Source of the DNA: Lepeophtheirus salmonis
Lineage: Eukaryota; Arthropoda; Copepoda; Siphonostomatoida; Caligidae
Assembly (NCBI RefSeq): GCF_016086655.4
Contig: NC_052141.2
Span: 12,648,001-12,712,000, forward strand
Length of the DNA: 64,000 nucleotides
Direction: 5' to 3'
In this document: positions 46,390 to 57,559 of the stretch, in pieces
Position numbering within the stretch: position 1 is the first letter of the stretch
How the letters are laid out: each line of letters opens with the position of its first letter
Program-made: the position numbers and the translations under genes
Notes under the pieces: model-generated
Told to the model about the DNA's origin: nothing
Database searches by the model: none
The model's input: only the letters and a program-made list of their open reading frames with translations

Positions 46390-47480
46390 TGTAGAAAAAA
46401 GAAGAAAAAGGAAGAAGAACACCCTCCCCGATTTTCTTCTCTTTGTATATTCCGAGTGCAATGAATTGAGATGAAACAATAATAATACTATTTCTTAAAA
46501 GATGGCGAATATTTTTCCCAGATAATACGTGAAAGAATAAGGATTCCAGAGAGTAGAAACCTATGAGAGGTTAAAAACCTCGTTTAAAAGGCCTCTGACA
46601 ACAATAAAAACTATTTGTGAACACTAATTGAAGTACTTAAAAGTTTATAATTCCAAATAGTCCCTTTTCAACTTCACAAGCAATCTCTAACCTCACTTTT
46701 TAGATTTATTTATGCACCATGAAGGACTGGCACGTCTTCACTGATCAATACATAAAAACCTCATCATATACCGTCATATTCTTATTATTTTCTCAAAATG
46801 TTATTTTTTCATAATTGAAGAGAAAACATCTATGTATTTAGTAACTATGTACGGGTTTCCTCGTGAAAAACGATGAATAATGCAGTGGATTTTGTGGGTA
46901 CTTATCTTCTATTTTGTATGCAAAATTCGTTTTTTTTTTACCTAGGCAAATATGTTCCGATTAACTAGACAAAAATGTCGAAATTTTATGTCAATGTTTA
47001 TTACTTCAACAATCACTTAACAACTGACACCAGGCAACTACCAATAAGTAATACTTCCAAGCTTACTTGACGGGGTTGTTTGAATATAGTTTTGTACTGA
47101 TACTAAATGTATTCCCAAAAAATATTAAATACAAGTAAAAAAATATATATATACGAAACTTGAAAATAATTTAGAAAATAGTCTACAATGTTTTTTCTAC
47201 TTCTAAACTTCTTTAAATTAACCTGGATTTAGATTTTTAAAACGCAAGTTATGAAATATATATTTTTGATACACAGCAAAGTTTAAAACCTATTATTTTT
47301 TTCCCCATTTGGACATGGGTTCATCGTTTTAACACATGGCTATTTGGGCTTCCAAAATGGCCGACATCAACAAAGTTTCGTATTCTCATGAAACTCAACT
47401 CAATCACGACACAAAGGCTAATAGAAGAAGGACTTGAGACATAATTGAGTCAGCTGATGATTTCAGTCTGAAAATAATCA
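46390..47480. other. No gene seen; AT-rich DNA
   Basis: No convincing frame or repeat edges recognised. Confidence 0.4.
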
Positions 47481-47490
47481 TATTCTTTAT

Positions 47491-48003
47491 TTACCTATTC
47501 TTTGTGACGTGCTGTTTCTTATTTTGGAATGAAAACTGCTGTCCCGTCCCTTTCAGTCTCTGTCCGTTCCAGTTCAGTCCTAAAAACTGGATGACATTAC
47601 CAACTTTTGCTCCATTTCCAAAAGGAAACAGAGGAATATTACTTTCTTGCTGATCCCTTGTGATAAATTGCATTCTCTTAAAGTAATTGGATGTGGAAAT
47701 TGCATTGACTTGCTCGATGCTACATGCAAAATGCCTGGAAGATTGTGTAAATATGACAACATGTTATGTACCAATTTATTCCGTTATTCAGAGCTGTATT
47801 TGAGTCAACCTTTTCAGTGTTCAGATAAAGTCCGAGGTCTCATGCTCCAGGTTTTTCTGATTTCCGAATGTTAGGGATCTACCTTTAAGCTCGTCTAAGG
47901 AAAGAAAAACATCCTTTCCTACAAGTTCTTCCTTATTCTTTGACAACACTACTTTACTTTGACACTCTGTTGACTTTGTGATGGCGTAGTCAGAATTGAC
48001 CAC
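47491..48003 (-). pseudogene. Unrecognised coding-like remnant
   Basis: The minus strand gives protein-like stretches in adjacent frames: KNKEELVGKDVFLSLDELKG and SLTFGNQKNLEHETSDF (47821-48003), then after stops FITRDQQESNIPLFPFGNGA and KVGNVIQFLGLNWNGQRLKG (47491-47670). Composition is more balanced than in neighbouring spacer. I cannot name the family. Its setting among transposons suggests a broken mobile-element protein, but a small decayed host gene is also possible. Confidence 0.4.
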
Positions 48004-48009
48004 AAGTTA

Positions 48010-49195
48010 TTATATGGGGTGTAGAAAAGTAGAGAGACCTGACTCTATGAGGTCATTAAATACCCATAATTGATCAGGATGATATTGTACAATCAAAATT
48101 ATATTCTATAATATCTTTTACTATAACAAAGAAAATTAATTATGAATCTGGTCACCATCAGTCTCAATGACAGTTTCCAACATCCTCCGGAACCACTTGC
48201 ACAGATTTGCAACGTAGTCCTTTTTCATGATCCTCCACTGCTGATTAATGGATGTATTCAGGGGATCAATATTTGGGTGGGGCCTTTGAAGGAATTCTTC
48301 TCAATTTCACATCAAGTTGAGTAATCTGGATGTTGGCTCTGAGGAACCAAAGGTTCTTCGACCAGAAGTTCATGTTAATAACCCATCTACTCTTGTATTA
48401 TATTAGGAGCATGACTGGAGCTCTGTCCTAAGTGCATGGCATTGTTGGACTTTTTCATGGTTTTGGTGATCTATGGGACCACATTTTCCATCAACACCAT
48501 CAAGTAGTTAACCGCAGGCAACGAGTTTCCAACAGGAAAACAAATTGCAGGCATTTTTTTGCAGTTGATACCACACCTCCAATATCAACACAGATGACGA
48601 ATGTTTTTTTTTTTTTTTTCTGACTGTCGTGATGCTGTTGTCAGCCTTAACAAATGATACCACCCGATCATTTTGCTTATTATAGACGGGGTCAACGGTA
48701 AAGGTCTTTTAATTGGAGAAAAAAAAATTACCTGGGGGCTGTTGTCCTTCAGATTATTCAAGAGTTGTTGACATCGCTGAAAACGGAATTCTTTTTGACA
48801 TTGGGGAAGGAGTGGCCTCTCAATTCTTCTAAACAACCTTCCTCTAGCCTTTTGGATGGTCTTGCCCACCGTATACCGATGTTCTTTCTTCTTGTACACT
48901 GACATTTTTATCCTCGGGTTGACCTTCAATGCCTCCCTTATGTCTTCAGGCTTTACTTTGATGGGTCTTCCACTCTTGGGTTTGTCCTTAAGGTTGTCCC
49001 GCACAGCCAAACGATTTCTTACCCGACAGACAGTAGCCTTGCTGACATCTAAGGCCTTCATGATGTACAAGGTGGTCCTCTTTGAACATATCAAATTACC
49101 TATTATGGCTCTTCTTGCTTCTATCACAACATATATATAATTTTTGTTTGCAACATGTACATCAATGTAAGGCTTAGAATCTAAGCTATTCAAAA
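48010..49195 (-). pseudogene. Mariner-like transposase relic, nearly full length
   Basis: On the minus strand the frame 48585-49193 encodes an N-terminal helix-turn-helix (LDVSKATVCRVRNRLAVRDN), the linker KPKSGRPIKVKPEDIREALK and an AT-hook-like SGRP, as in mariner-like transposases. Catalytic blocks are damaged. Further down, in other frames, the C-terminal part appears (INQQWRIMKKDYVANLCKWF and RRMLETVIETDGD, near 48150-48260), and a probable end lies at 48013 (TATATGGGGTGTAGAAAAGT). No matching opposite end seen above 49195. Confidence 0.7.
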
Positions 49196-49359
49196 ATAAT
49201 CGGGAGTTTAAGATTTAATCGACAGCACTTATTCAAAACTGTATTTTTGGAAGGTTTCATTGCCTTTTCTATACTGGGTGGAGGCTGGTTTGGACTAATA
49301 CAGAAAATAATTAATGAACATGGAAGCCGACAATTTGTTACGGAGGAAACAGTGAATAA

Positions 49360-49946
49360 GATGTTATAATTTTGGAGGAAAATGTTAGTGCAGAATGCAA
49401 AGAATTAAGAGAAGATATGGATGCTCTGGAAGAGAAAGAAAATGATATTACTTTTATACAAAAAATCGAGATCGACTGTGAAAAAGTAGAATTAATCAAG
49501 AGACAAGCCAAGTATGCTTGGAAGACATAACCAGACTAGGAAGGAAGAAAAGCGGACGAAATATCGGAATTTCAACATACACATGTCAGAAAAACACCAA
49601 TTCAGAGAACAGAAATTCAACTGCACATGGAAGGTGGCGACTTGATTGAGCTTAATACCCTACTAAACATAGGGTTGTACAGTTGTGGGGAAGTAGGAAA
49701 ACAAATAGGGCTGAACAAGGAGAAATGTACAGTCTGTGAACAGCTTGGGGAAAGTTTGCACTCAAGTAGACAGTGAAAGTAGCACCATCAAATACGAATT
49801 TCATTATGAATAATTTAAGAGTACTAAGTGCAAATGTTAATAGAATTTGGGAGTTCAGTAAGCGTAAAAGATTTTACGATTATCTTAATGTTTTTAACTA
49901 TCCTGAAATAGTCGCCTTCTGTGACACCAGGATAATGAATAATTGA
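49360..49946 (+). pseudogene. LINE 5' fragment: ORF1 tail and start of the endonuclease
   Basis: 49410-49530 gives an acidic helical stretch (LEEKENDITFIQKIEIDCEK). 49620-49770 gives LLNIGLYSCGEVGKQIGLNK with CTVCEQLGESLH, a knuckle-like end of ORF1. A new frame starts at ATG 49806 and reads LRVLSANVNRIWEFSKRKRF and PEIVAFCDTRIMN, the N-terminus of an APE-type endonuclease, ending at 49944-49946. The downstream element is missing. Confidence 0.6.
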
Positions 49947-49949
49947 AAC

Positions 49950-50850
49950 TACGACATATATGAATGATATCATCTTTATTTTCATTCACAAATTTATAAA
50001 TGAGACAAATTTCACCATTATATTTTGGATTCTTAAAAAGAATATCAAGAATAACTAAAAACTAAGCTAAATATACCTTTGTCTCAATCATTATTTTCTT
50101 CCTAAGCTACCTTTGGACAAAATTTTATGTGTTCCACTTCTGGCAAATTTCCCCCTTGGACAATTTTTCTAGTTCTATGTATATAGTATATGTACTTATT
50201 AGTCTTGAGTTGATATTGATTTTTTCTATGTCACTGATTCAGACCAAGCTTCTTTGAAATAACGAATTAATTCAGTCAAACAAAACTGTCTTGCTATCTT
50301 CAAGATATCAGGGCTGTTATTAATTAATAATCCCTCCAAATTAGGAAATTTAAACGTAAGTTGCCCTATCGCTTTTATAGTAATCTTTGTCTACAAATAT
50401 TTCATCTATCAAAGTAGAATTTTCCGGCTCCTCTTTCTAAAAGATATTGAATAAAGAGGATCGATTGGCCGACATTTCTGCTCCTTGTTCCGTATTGAAG
50501 GGAGAGGTCGAGTCAGCATTTGCCATTTTGCTATATTTGAGGTTTATATTTATCATTAAGTTGCTCTTAGGACACCTGTGTTATCATATAACTGCTGTAC
50601 TACTCCAGTCAAACTGTTATCCTCGCAATATTCTCGGAGCAGAAATAAAAAAGATTCAACGATTTATACAAGAAAAAATCTTGAAATCAAGAGAATCCTG
50701 CTTAACTGATTAAACAGAGAAGCGATCTTAGTAAAAGTATTTCACTTGTGATGTAAACATTTCATTTCTATTCTTACCCCCGAGGTGATCCACCAAAATA
50801 AGAGACTACAGTCAAAATCAAGCAGCTGCCATCCTTTTCATTTCTTTTAG
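49950..50850. other. No gene seen; AT-rich DNA
   Basis: An 88-codon plus-strand frame at 50447-50713 has no recognisable domain. Confidence 0.35.
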
Positions 50851-50855
50851 ATTTA

Positions 50856-51717
50856 CACTCACGAAAAAGGTTGTGCCTTTAGTGGTCTTGCTGTTCTAGC
50901 GGTCCAAGCGGTTCCGGTTTCCTTGAATCGCTAGAACTGGAACCGACAAAGTCGAACCGAAACAGCAATATACTGCTTTTCAGTCTCGGTTCTTGTTCTT
51001 TTGGTCCTATATATAACATATAATTTATAAATAAAATGAAACATATATTATAAAAAAATTAATTAGCTTTTTTTTTTTTCAATTAAAGCGTTTTCCAATG
51101 ATTTTTTACGTCGCCAGGGTAATACAATTGTATCTTAGTTCCAAATAGCTAAGGGCTTCTTAGACATCTGGAAAAGGGGTTTTAAGCAGCAGACGCTGTA
51201 AATACGAGAGAGAAGGTGTGGGGTAGATTATGGACCCAGGTCTGCTACTAAGCTCATCAGACCCCAATCATATGATAATTATTTTTTTTTTATGACAGGG
51301 ATCTGAAATTTCAAATACTAAGGGCCCCTTAATACAAAACATGTGTACTATTTATGTTTAGACTGAAAGCAATCCTCAATTACACATTCCTGTACCACAA
51401 CCCCACCCCGCTAGCCTCCCCTTACAACCCCCACTTTGAAAAACATTGTCTTAAGCAACCTTAGCTTTTAGGGCTCCTGTAGGAACTTGGAGTACTACGT
51501 AGAAGGTACCTACGGCCCTGTTAGTATCTAACATCATTTTTTAGTCCGAATTTTCTAGACGTGACCCTTGTTTTAAGTCCCTGTTACCAAACTGAGCCTG
51601 TATAAAAAATAACTGAGACCGAAGACCGGAAGCGAGAACAAAACCGTTAAAATCAAAAAACCTAGACCGGGACGGATAGAACCGATGAACCTGAACCGGG
51701 CACAACCTTGCTCACAA
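50856..51717. mobile_element. Non-autonomous element with imperfect inverted ends (AAGGTTGTGCC)
   Basis: The left end CACTCACGAAAAAGGTTGTGCC (50856) and the right end GGCACAACCTTGCTCAC (51699) form inverted repeats. Inside each end lie GGTTC/GAACC-rich subterminal words (GAACTGGAACCGACAAAGTC left; CGGATAGAACCGATGAACCT right). The central part is AT-rich and noncoding. Such ends with subterminal repeats are usual for hAT-like or foldback elements. The class is an inference and target duplications were not resolved. Confidence 0.55.
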
Positions 51718-51719
51718 GG

Positions 51720-53100
51720 ATTAAAACTATTTTTATTTACCAAAATAATTAATTAATTTGTCATTGTTTGGAGGGAAGATCTATATATAAAGTGTGTGAG
51801 CTCATGGAAATTATGTGTAATACTGAAGATTGGAGGGGAGCTATACGTGTAAGTTCTGGAAGAATAAGAGTAGGATTTTATTGAAATAGAGATAGAAATC
51901 TTTGAAAAGAACTCCTATTCAGGGTTTTTCGAGTCATAGAAGTCATTTAATTTTGTTGTCACTAGGAAAATAATTATTTATTTAAAGAGAAGACTTGTTA
52001 GAGTCCTCATTGGAACAAAAATGCATACAAAATTTCAAAAAAAATATATTGAGAGCTTGCAAAATAATTATTTATCCATACGGATTGGCTCATTACTTTT
52101 TTTCAGTATGGATTTAACTTAGGAATTCATTATTCCTCCCCTTTTCTGTTCAAAATCTTAATGTATCTGTCCCCATAACAGATCTTGAAAAGGAAAACGT
52201 CTTTCTTCTGATTCAAACTCCTATGGGGTGGGATACCATTCAAATTTCGGTAGTGTATCATAAGTTTGATGGACTTGGATCTCTACGAAATTTATGGAAC
52301 CAAAGACAGGTTTAGTGCTCTTATTTAAGCAGCCGTATGCATAACAATTTAGAGCCATGATGATTATGTCAAATGATAATTCAAACCAAGGATTACTAAA
52401 ACAACAAGCTGTTAAGATATTATTCTCGAAACTAATAGCAAAAGCTAAATTAAATACGTTAATTATAATTTATAGCTGCTGAACGAATCGCTGTAAATAG
52501 TTTGAGTCATCCTTCGTTCATAATCTGTCATTATTTGTAAATAAACGAATAACGTCAAAACAGCTATAAATTGAGAAAAAACTAAATAGATATTCCTGTA
52601 AATAGAATTAAGATGATGTTTTAAGTAGTTAAAAATGTGCTTAAGTCAAATCAAGTTCTATTTCTTTCCTTCGGATTAGAACATATCCACACATTACAAC
52701 AGCTGTACACCATTTTTTAAGATCAAAATGTTTGTTCTCTGTCTGACTAACTAAGTCAAGCAGCAAGAAAAAAATTCTTGTCATCCCTATACATTTCTTT
52801 CTCTATGGTTGCACAGGGTATATCTCTATTCATAGTTTACCCTCTAGACGGATCCTTTCTTTACTCACCAGTAGAGTTGAGTAGTTACTTATAAAGAAAC
52901 TACTTTTAAAAATTAAAAAAGAAAAAAATTGATGTTGTGTCCACTCTTTCTTTGTTCGTGTTCATTATACAATAAGTAGGGGTATATTAACATTTCCCTC
53001 TAAAAGAAGAATTCTCGTCTATCTTTGGTGTAGGTTGTTTTTAAAAACGCATAATAATGAATTATTAAATATCATTACATTATTTTCACTACAATAATGC
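51720..53100. other. No gene seen; AT-rich DNA
   Basis: No frame with domain content; no element ends recognised. Confidence 0.4.
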
Positions 53101-53109
53101 TACTTGAAT

Positions 53110-53290
53110 CTCTTTATTGCAGTAATTTATTTTCTCTGTCCAAAATCATATAACAGGCCGCTGATATTAACATAGATCTTAATTTAGTAATACCAAATGT
53201 CTCGCTCCTGCCTTCTCCTTGCGCTCTTTTTTTCCTTAGAAACATATCAACTCTACAAATAAAATATACAGCTGTTAAACCAGGTTTGTT
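53110..53290 (-). repeat. Dispersed repeat copy (inverted relative to 6.0 kb)
   Basis: CCAAAATCATATAACAGGCC (53141), ATACCAAATGTCTCGCTCCT and GCCTTCTCCTTGCGCTC (53188-53226) are the reverse complement of the words at 6050-6135. The 94-codon frame at 53114-53398 crosses this repeat and is not supported as a gene. Confidence 0.6.
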
Positions 53291-53654
53291 CATATTTTTT
53301 TTTTTAAAGTAACTATAGGTTTTATGATATCTATATTTAATACTATACTCAAATGCATTTACATGGATTAGTTCCGAATTTATTGGATTTGTTGCCATGC
53401 AGACGTGGGACCATTCAACTTTACTGAGAAATATACAAAGATAGAAGGTAAATAAGGCTTTATTTCGTTCAAAAACGGCCTTTTAATGACCTTCTAGGCC
53501 CCCAAAAATATCATAGGAACATGGTTGATTATTTTATGCGTATACTAGCTAAATTTCAGACATCTTGATTCCACTGCTTTGGATTCCATGTGTGATAACA
53601 ACAGAACCATATTTATAAATTTAATAAAAAATTTGTACTGAAAATAAACTCAAT

Positions 53655-54010
53655 AGAAATTTGAGGGTTTCAGTGGTACCATATGTCTTGCTCCTCTCTT
53701 CTCCTCGCCCTCTTTCTTTTGTTACAATAAACTCAACTCTTCTCATAAGAAATCCCAACATATTCTTCTTCTTTTTCTTTTTTTTTTTTTTGTCAAATTT
53801 GTCTTATTCTTCTTTCATTTTTGAGGCCATCACACATGTGAATTGATATGATTATTGAGTAGTTACGCGCGAGTGTGCTCATGAAAATTTAGTGTAACAC
53901 TAATGTTTTCTCTGGTAGGGATTTTTTTTATTAATAAAGAAAATATTACGCCGAATTACCATGGGCAATGCCGGGTACTTTTGTCTGTAAATGATATATA
54001 CAGATTAAAT
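53655..54010 (-). repeat. Further copy of the same repeat family with its other half
   Basis: ACCATATGTCTTGCTCCTCTCTTCTCC (53677) is followed by a T-rich stretch and then GTAGTTACGCGCGAGTGTGCTCATGAAAA (53858), with AATTACCATGGGCAATGCCG and TTTTGTCTGTA to 53988. This is the only copy where the two halves seen separately elsewhere are clearly in one unit. Confidence 0.55.
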
Positions 54011-54019
54011 GGTTCCTGC

Positions 54020-55380
54020 CACGTACAGAATTGAGGCCAACGTCTTCTAAAACGAGGATTAGATGGAATGAATAGTGAGATGCATTATGACAACTATGCA
54101 ATTGTGGGGCCACACTTTTTTTTTAAAGTTATCTTTATCCTTTTCGGGATGGAGATGAATCCAAGCATAGATTTACACTTTCATCGAAGCTCATTGATTC
54201 CATGGCCAACCAACACTAATTACTTAACAATACTTAAGAAGATAGTAAATTAGTAGTGAAGTATTACTAATAAGATAATCTGGAAGATGTTGTTTTCAAC
54301 GGAAAATAGGTAGTGATAAATTTTGGGCGTGTTAAAAAAGAAACTGAAAATCAACATGGTAACCCTGACAATTTGAAAAAACAATTTTAAATGAAAGCAG
54401 CTTAGCTTTCATAACGTTTCATTCAATCAGCTAGAATCAGCTTTGACGAGGAAGGAGTGGAAGAATGAAGTAAACAAGGACATTTTCAAGAATATCTCCG
54501 ATTTTGATCCTCAATTCTACATTGAGGGGCTTATAATTATAATTTTGCGACCACCGTCTTTTATTAGCACAAACGAATGTTCAAACAGGTTTTGAATATA
54601 ATTTAATATATGTAGTAGGAAAGTACGTTAACTACTCAGTCATTAAATAATAATGACAACTACTAAGGAAAAGAAAGTTCAGTCGTCAGACTACCAATTA
54701 CAAAAAAACGGAACGGCTAAAAATCCACATAATGTACATCACTAAAGTTGGATATACTTCTCTTAATCCTTATATTTATTATTCTTATTACGTAAATATA
54801 AAATATACAAAGAACTCATTAGAACAATAAAAACTCATTTTGATTTTTAACTTTTTTCAAAGTTGTTTGTAAAAATATTTAGTTTATTAAGTAACCAAGT
54901 TATTTTCTCAACTTTAGAACTTCCTTTGTGACGTCATTTTGTCATTTCTGCTCTTGTAGGTTGAGGGAATATATCTCTAAGTTACTTTGTCTACTATATG
55001 TATCTAGATTGTGCCAAAAGAAACATTCTCATGAAGGTTAATATTATATTTGCGCACTGCTCATATTTTATAAAATTAAAGTCTGTATGTGCACAAATAA
55101 AAATGTTTGACTGTCAAAATATTCTACATAATGCTATAAAATATCAAACATAACTCAAAGAGTTGAAATAATATAAATAAATTGTTATTAAAAATAGTAG
55201 ATAAGGAAAAAATAAAAGGGAATATGATAATGTCTATTTTGTTTTGTTTTTTTCTTCATTCTGTCAAAGAAGGAGCATGACTTTAATTAATTGGCTTCTA
55301 GGCGAAAAAGTTAAACGCATATTATTTATGAATATTAACATATTTTCTTCTAAATGCTGTATTGGTTTTATTTGGGACTG
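54020..55380. other. No gene seen; one transposon-flank match
   Basis: 54315-54375 resembles 925-1000 (GGGCGTGTTAAAAAAGAAAC, then GGTAACCCTGACAATT), so a mariner-like end may lie here. Nothing else recognised. Confidence 0.35.
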
Positions 55381-55429
55381 AAGACTACAGTACACATAAG
55401 GATAAGTACCTTATCGTGACTGGTAATGT

Positions 55430-55520
55430 CAATCCCTACCTTTTCATTCCTAGTAATTTCACTCCCAGTCAATTTATTCCCTGTAGAATTTATCCCCAGG
55501 TATTTCATTCCCACCTTGAA
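55430..55520. repeat. Minisatellite of about 15-16 bp units
   Basis: Successive units: TTTCATTCCTAGTAA, TTTCACTCCCAGTCAA, TTTATTCCCTGTAGAA, TTTATCCCCAGGTA, TTTCATTCCCACC. Five degenerate units in tandem, with a possible sixth before 55440. The minus-strand frame across it is a by-product of the repeat. Confidence 0.65.
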
Positions 55521-56002
55521 GAAGGATATTGAGTGTAGAGGAAATTGGGGAGTACGCACTGGAGATAATTGATGAATAGTGATAGTTGGTAGACGGATAT
55601 GAATGTATTGTGTTTATGGATTAGAAATTAAGCCATCATTAATTTTAATGGTGAATAGGAATGGAATCCTGATCATTGGATGACATTTAAATCTAGGGAA
55701 ATACAAGTACATCCAGGCATTACTCTTTTTCTTCTCCTATTTCCCATGGCATAAACACCATGGATCATTCATATCAGTCTCCCATCTATCACTAGTCATC
55801 GACGACTCACCACTCATCTTCAGTTTCGACTGCCCAGCCCTACACAATACTAATAAGTAGTTTAGAAACATATTGGCACTTAATATCCCTCTTCAAAGTG
55901 GGATTGAAATGACCGGCTATGAATTTTACGGGTAATATAATACTATGCCACGACATTTACCCCATAAAGTACATGGGCAAAACTTGAATCTATGTATGGT
56001 CA

Positions 56003-56157
56003 TCGGAAATTTAAGGTCAGACCCCCACGACCCACAATGTATCCCAAAAAATCTTAAAAATTGACAGGCTTTTTTTGTCCGAAAAACCCCTTTTGAAAAT
56101 ATAAATTTGACGGTTTTTCGGGCTACATTGTGAGTGGGTCTGATCCCAAGATTCCGA
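56003..56157. mobile_element. Short hairpin (foldback) element
   Basis: The left arm 56003-56041 (TCGGAAATTTAAGGTCAGAC..ACAATGTA) pairs with the right arm 56124-56157 (TACATTGTGAGTGGGTCTGA..TTCCGA). The matches TCGGAA, GGTCAGACCC and CCCAC/ACAATGTA have only scattered mismatches. The loop of about 80 bp also has weak symmetry. Miniature element or a structured repeat; no coding. Confidence 0.6.
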
Positions 56158-56629
56158 CGGGATGTATGGGGTCAAATAAACCAGAGAGAGGCTATTTTCA
56201 GGGGGGCCTGGGGTTCAACCATTTGTACCTGATGAGGTAAAATATTTAATTGCAGCCTCTGAAACTAACAGGAGGAAACCTTTCTTTCACTAATAAGAAA
56301 ATTAGCACTTTCGGTAGAGAAAAAAAAAAAAAGTAACTGCAAATTCATAGAGTTACCCTGACGCAGCTTAAATAATAAACTTGAGGATATTTCCTTAGTT
56401 GTTGTAATGTTTGATAGATTAGCTGCTAGTAACTATGAGAGGAAATAAATTAACACAAATCCCACTCCATCATATCTAGAAAGGACAAAGACAAGAATAA
56501 CTCCGATATCAATTGTTAAATCTGAACTAATTGTGAGAACAACATGGAATTACAACTATAATTATTAGAGTTGTGTAAAATATAACTTTAGACAAGTTTG
56601 TTAATTAGTTATTTGTTGCAACCTTCGGA

Positions 56630-57545
56630 TTTTTTAAAAATCCCAATATCCCGAAGCCAAACCCAGGATCTCCGAGTATATAAATTTATGTGTACTGTAC
56701 ATGAGTATTTCGAACCCAGATCGAAGATCCCTTTTAACTATATTAAGTAATATTGTAAGATTTTTAAGATTCAAAAAATCCCTGGGATTTTTTTTTAAAT
56801 TCGTAAAAACTTCAAGTACACGAAGGAAGTTCGAATCTTGGATAATAAAAATTTACTTATACCGTACTTGAGCACTTTGGATACGGATCCATTATCCATT
56901 TTATCTCTATTAATTAATACCTTATGCTTTTTAAGATCCGTAATATCCTCGGATCTTTATTAAGATCCATAAAACTTCAAATATCGCAGCCTGATTAGGA
57001 TCTTGAATAATACAAATGTAATTGTACCGTACATGAGTACTTCAGATCCGGATCCAACATCTGTTCTATCTTTATTAACCAATACTTTTAGCTTTTTAAG
57101 AACCGGAAAATCCTATAATATGTTTTAATATCCATAAAATTTCGAATACCTGAATTTATTTTGAATAATACAAAGATCCGTTCTATCTTTATTAAATAAT
57201 ACTATAAGCTTTTTAATATACAAAAAATACTCGAATCTTTTTTAAGATTTGTAAAACTTCTAGTTCACAAAGCCGGATCAGATCTTGGTGATACAAATTT
57301 ACCTCACGCACATTTGTCCTTTGAATATGGATCCAAGATAAGGTTCATCTAAAGTAAGAAATACTATTGGCTTTTTAAAATCTGGAAAATCCCTCGAATC
57401 TTTTTTTAAGATCCATAAAAGTTCAAGTGCTCCAAGCCAGTTCAGCTCTTAGATTTGTTCGTGAATACATATTTAATTAAACGCAGTACCTGGGTTCCTT
57501 GGATCCGGATTCAAAACACGTCCTATTTCTAGTCATGGATGATTA
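56630..57545 (+). repeat. Satellite-like array of about 165-178-bp units
   Basis: A marker word, CCGTACxTGAGxACTTxxGATxCGGATCC, recurs at 56695, 56862, 57027, 57304 and 57482. Between markers the same order repeats: a CTATCTTTATTAA-type word, GCTTTTTAAGATCCGxAAxATCC, TTTTTAAGATCCATAAAACTTCAA, and GGATCTTGAATAATACAAAT. The 277-bp gap between markers three and four holds one unit that has lost its marker. About six diverged units in total. Confidence 0.8.
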
Positions 57546-57559
57546 GTACGTCAGATGAC

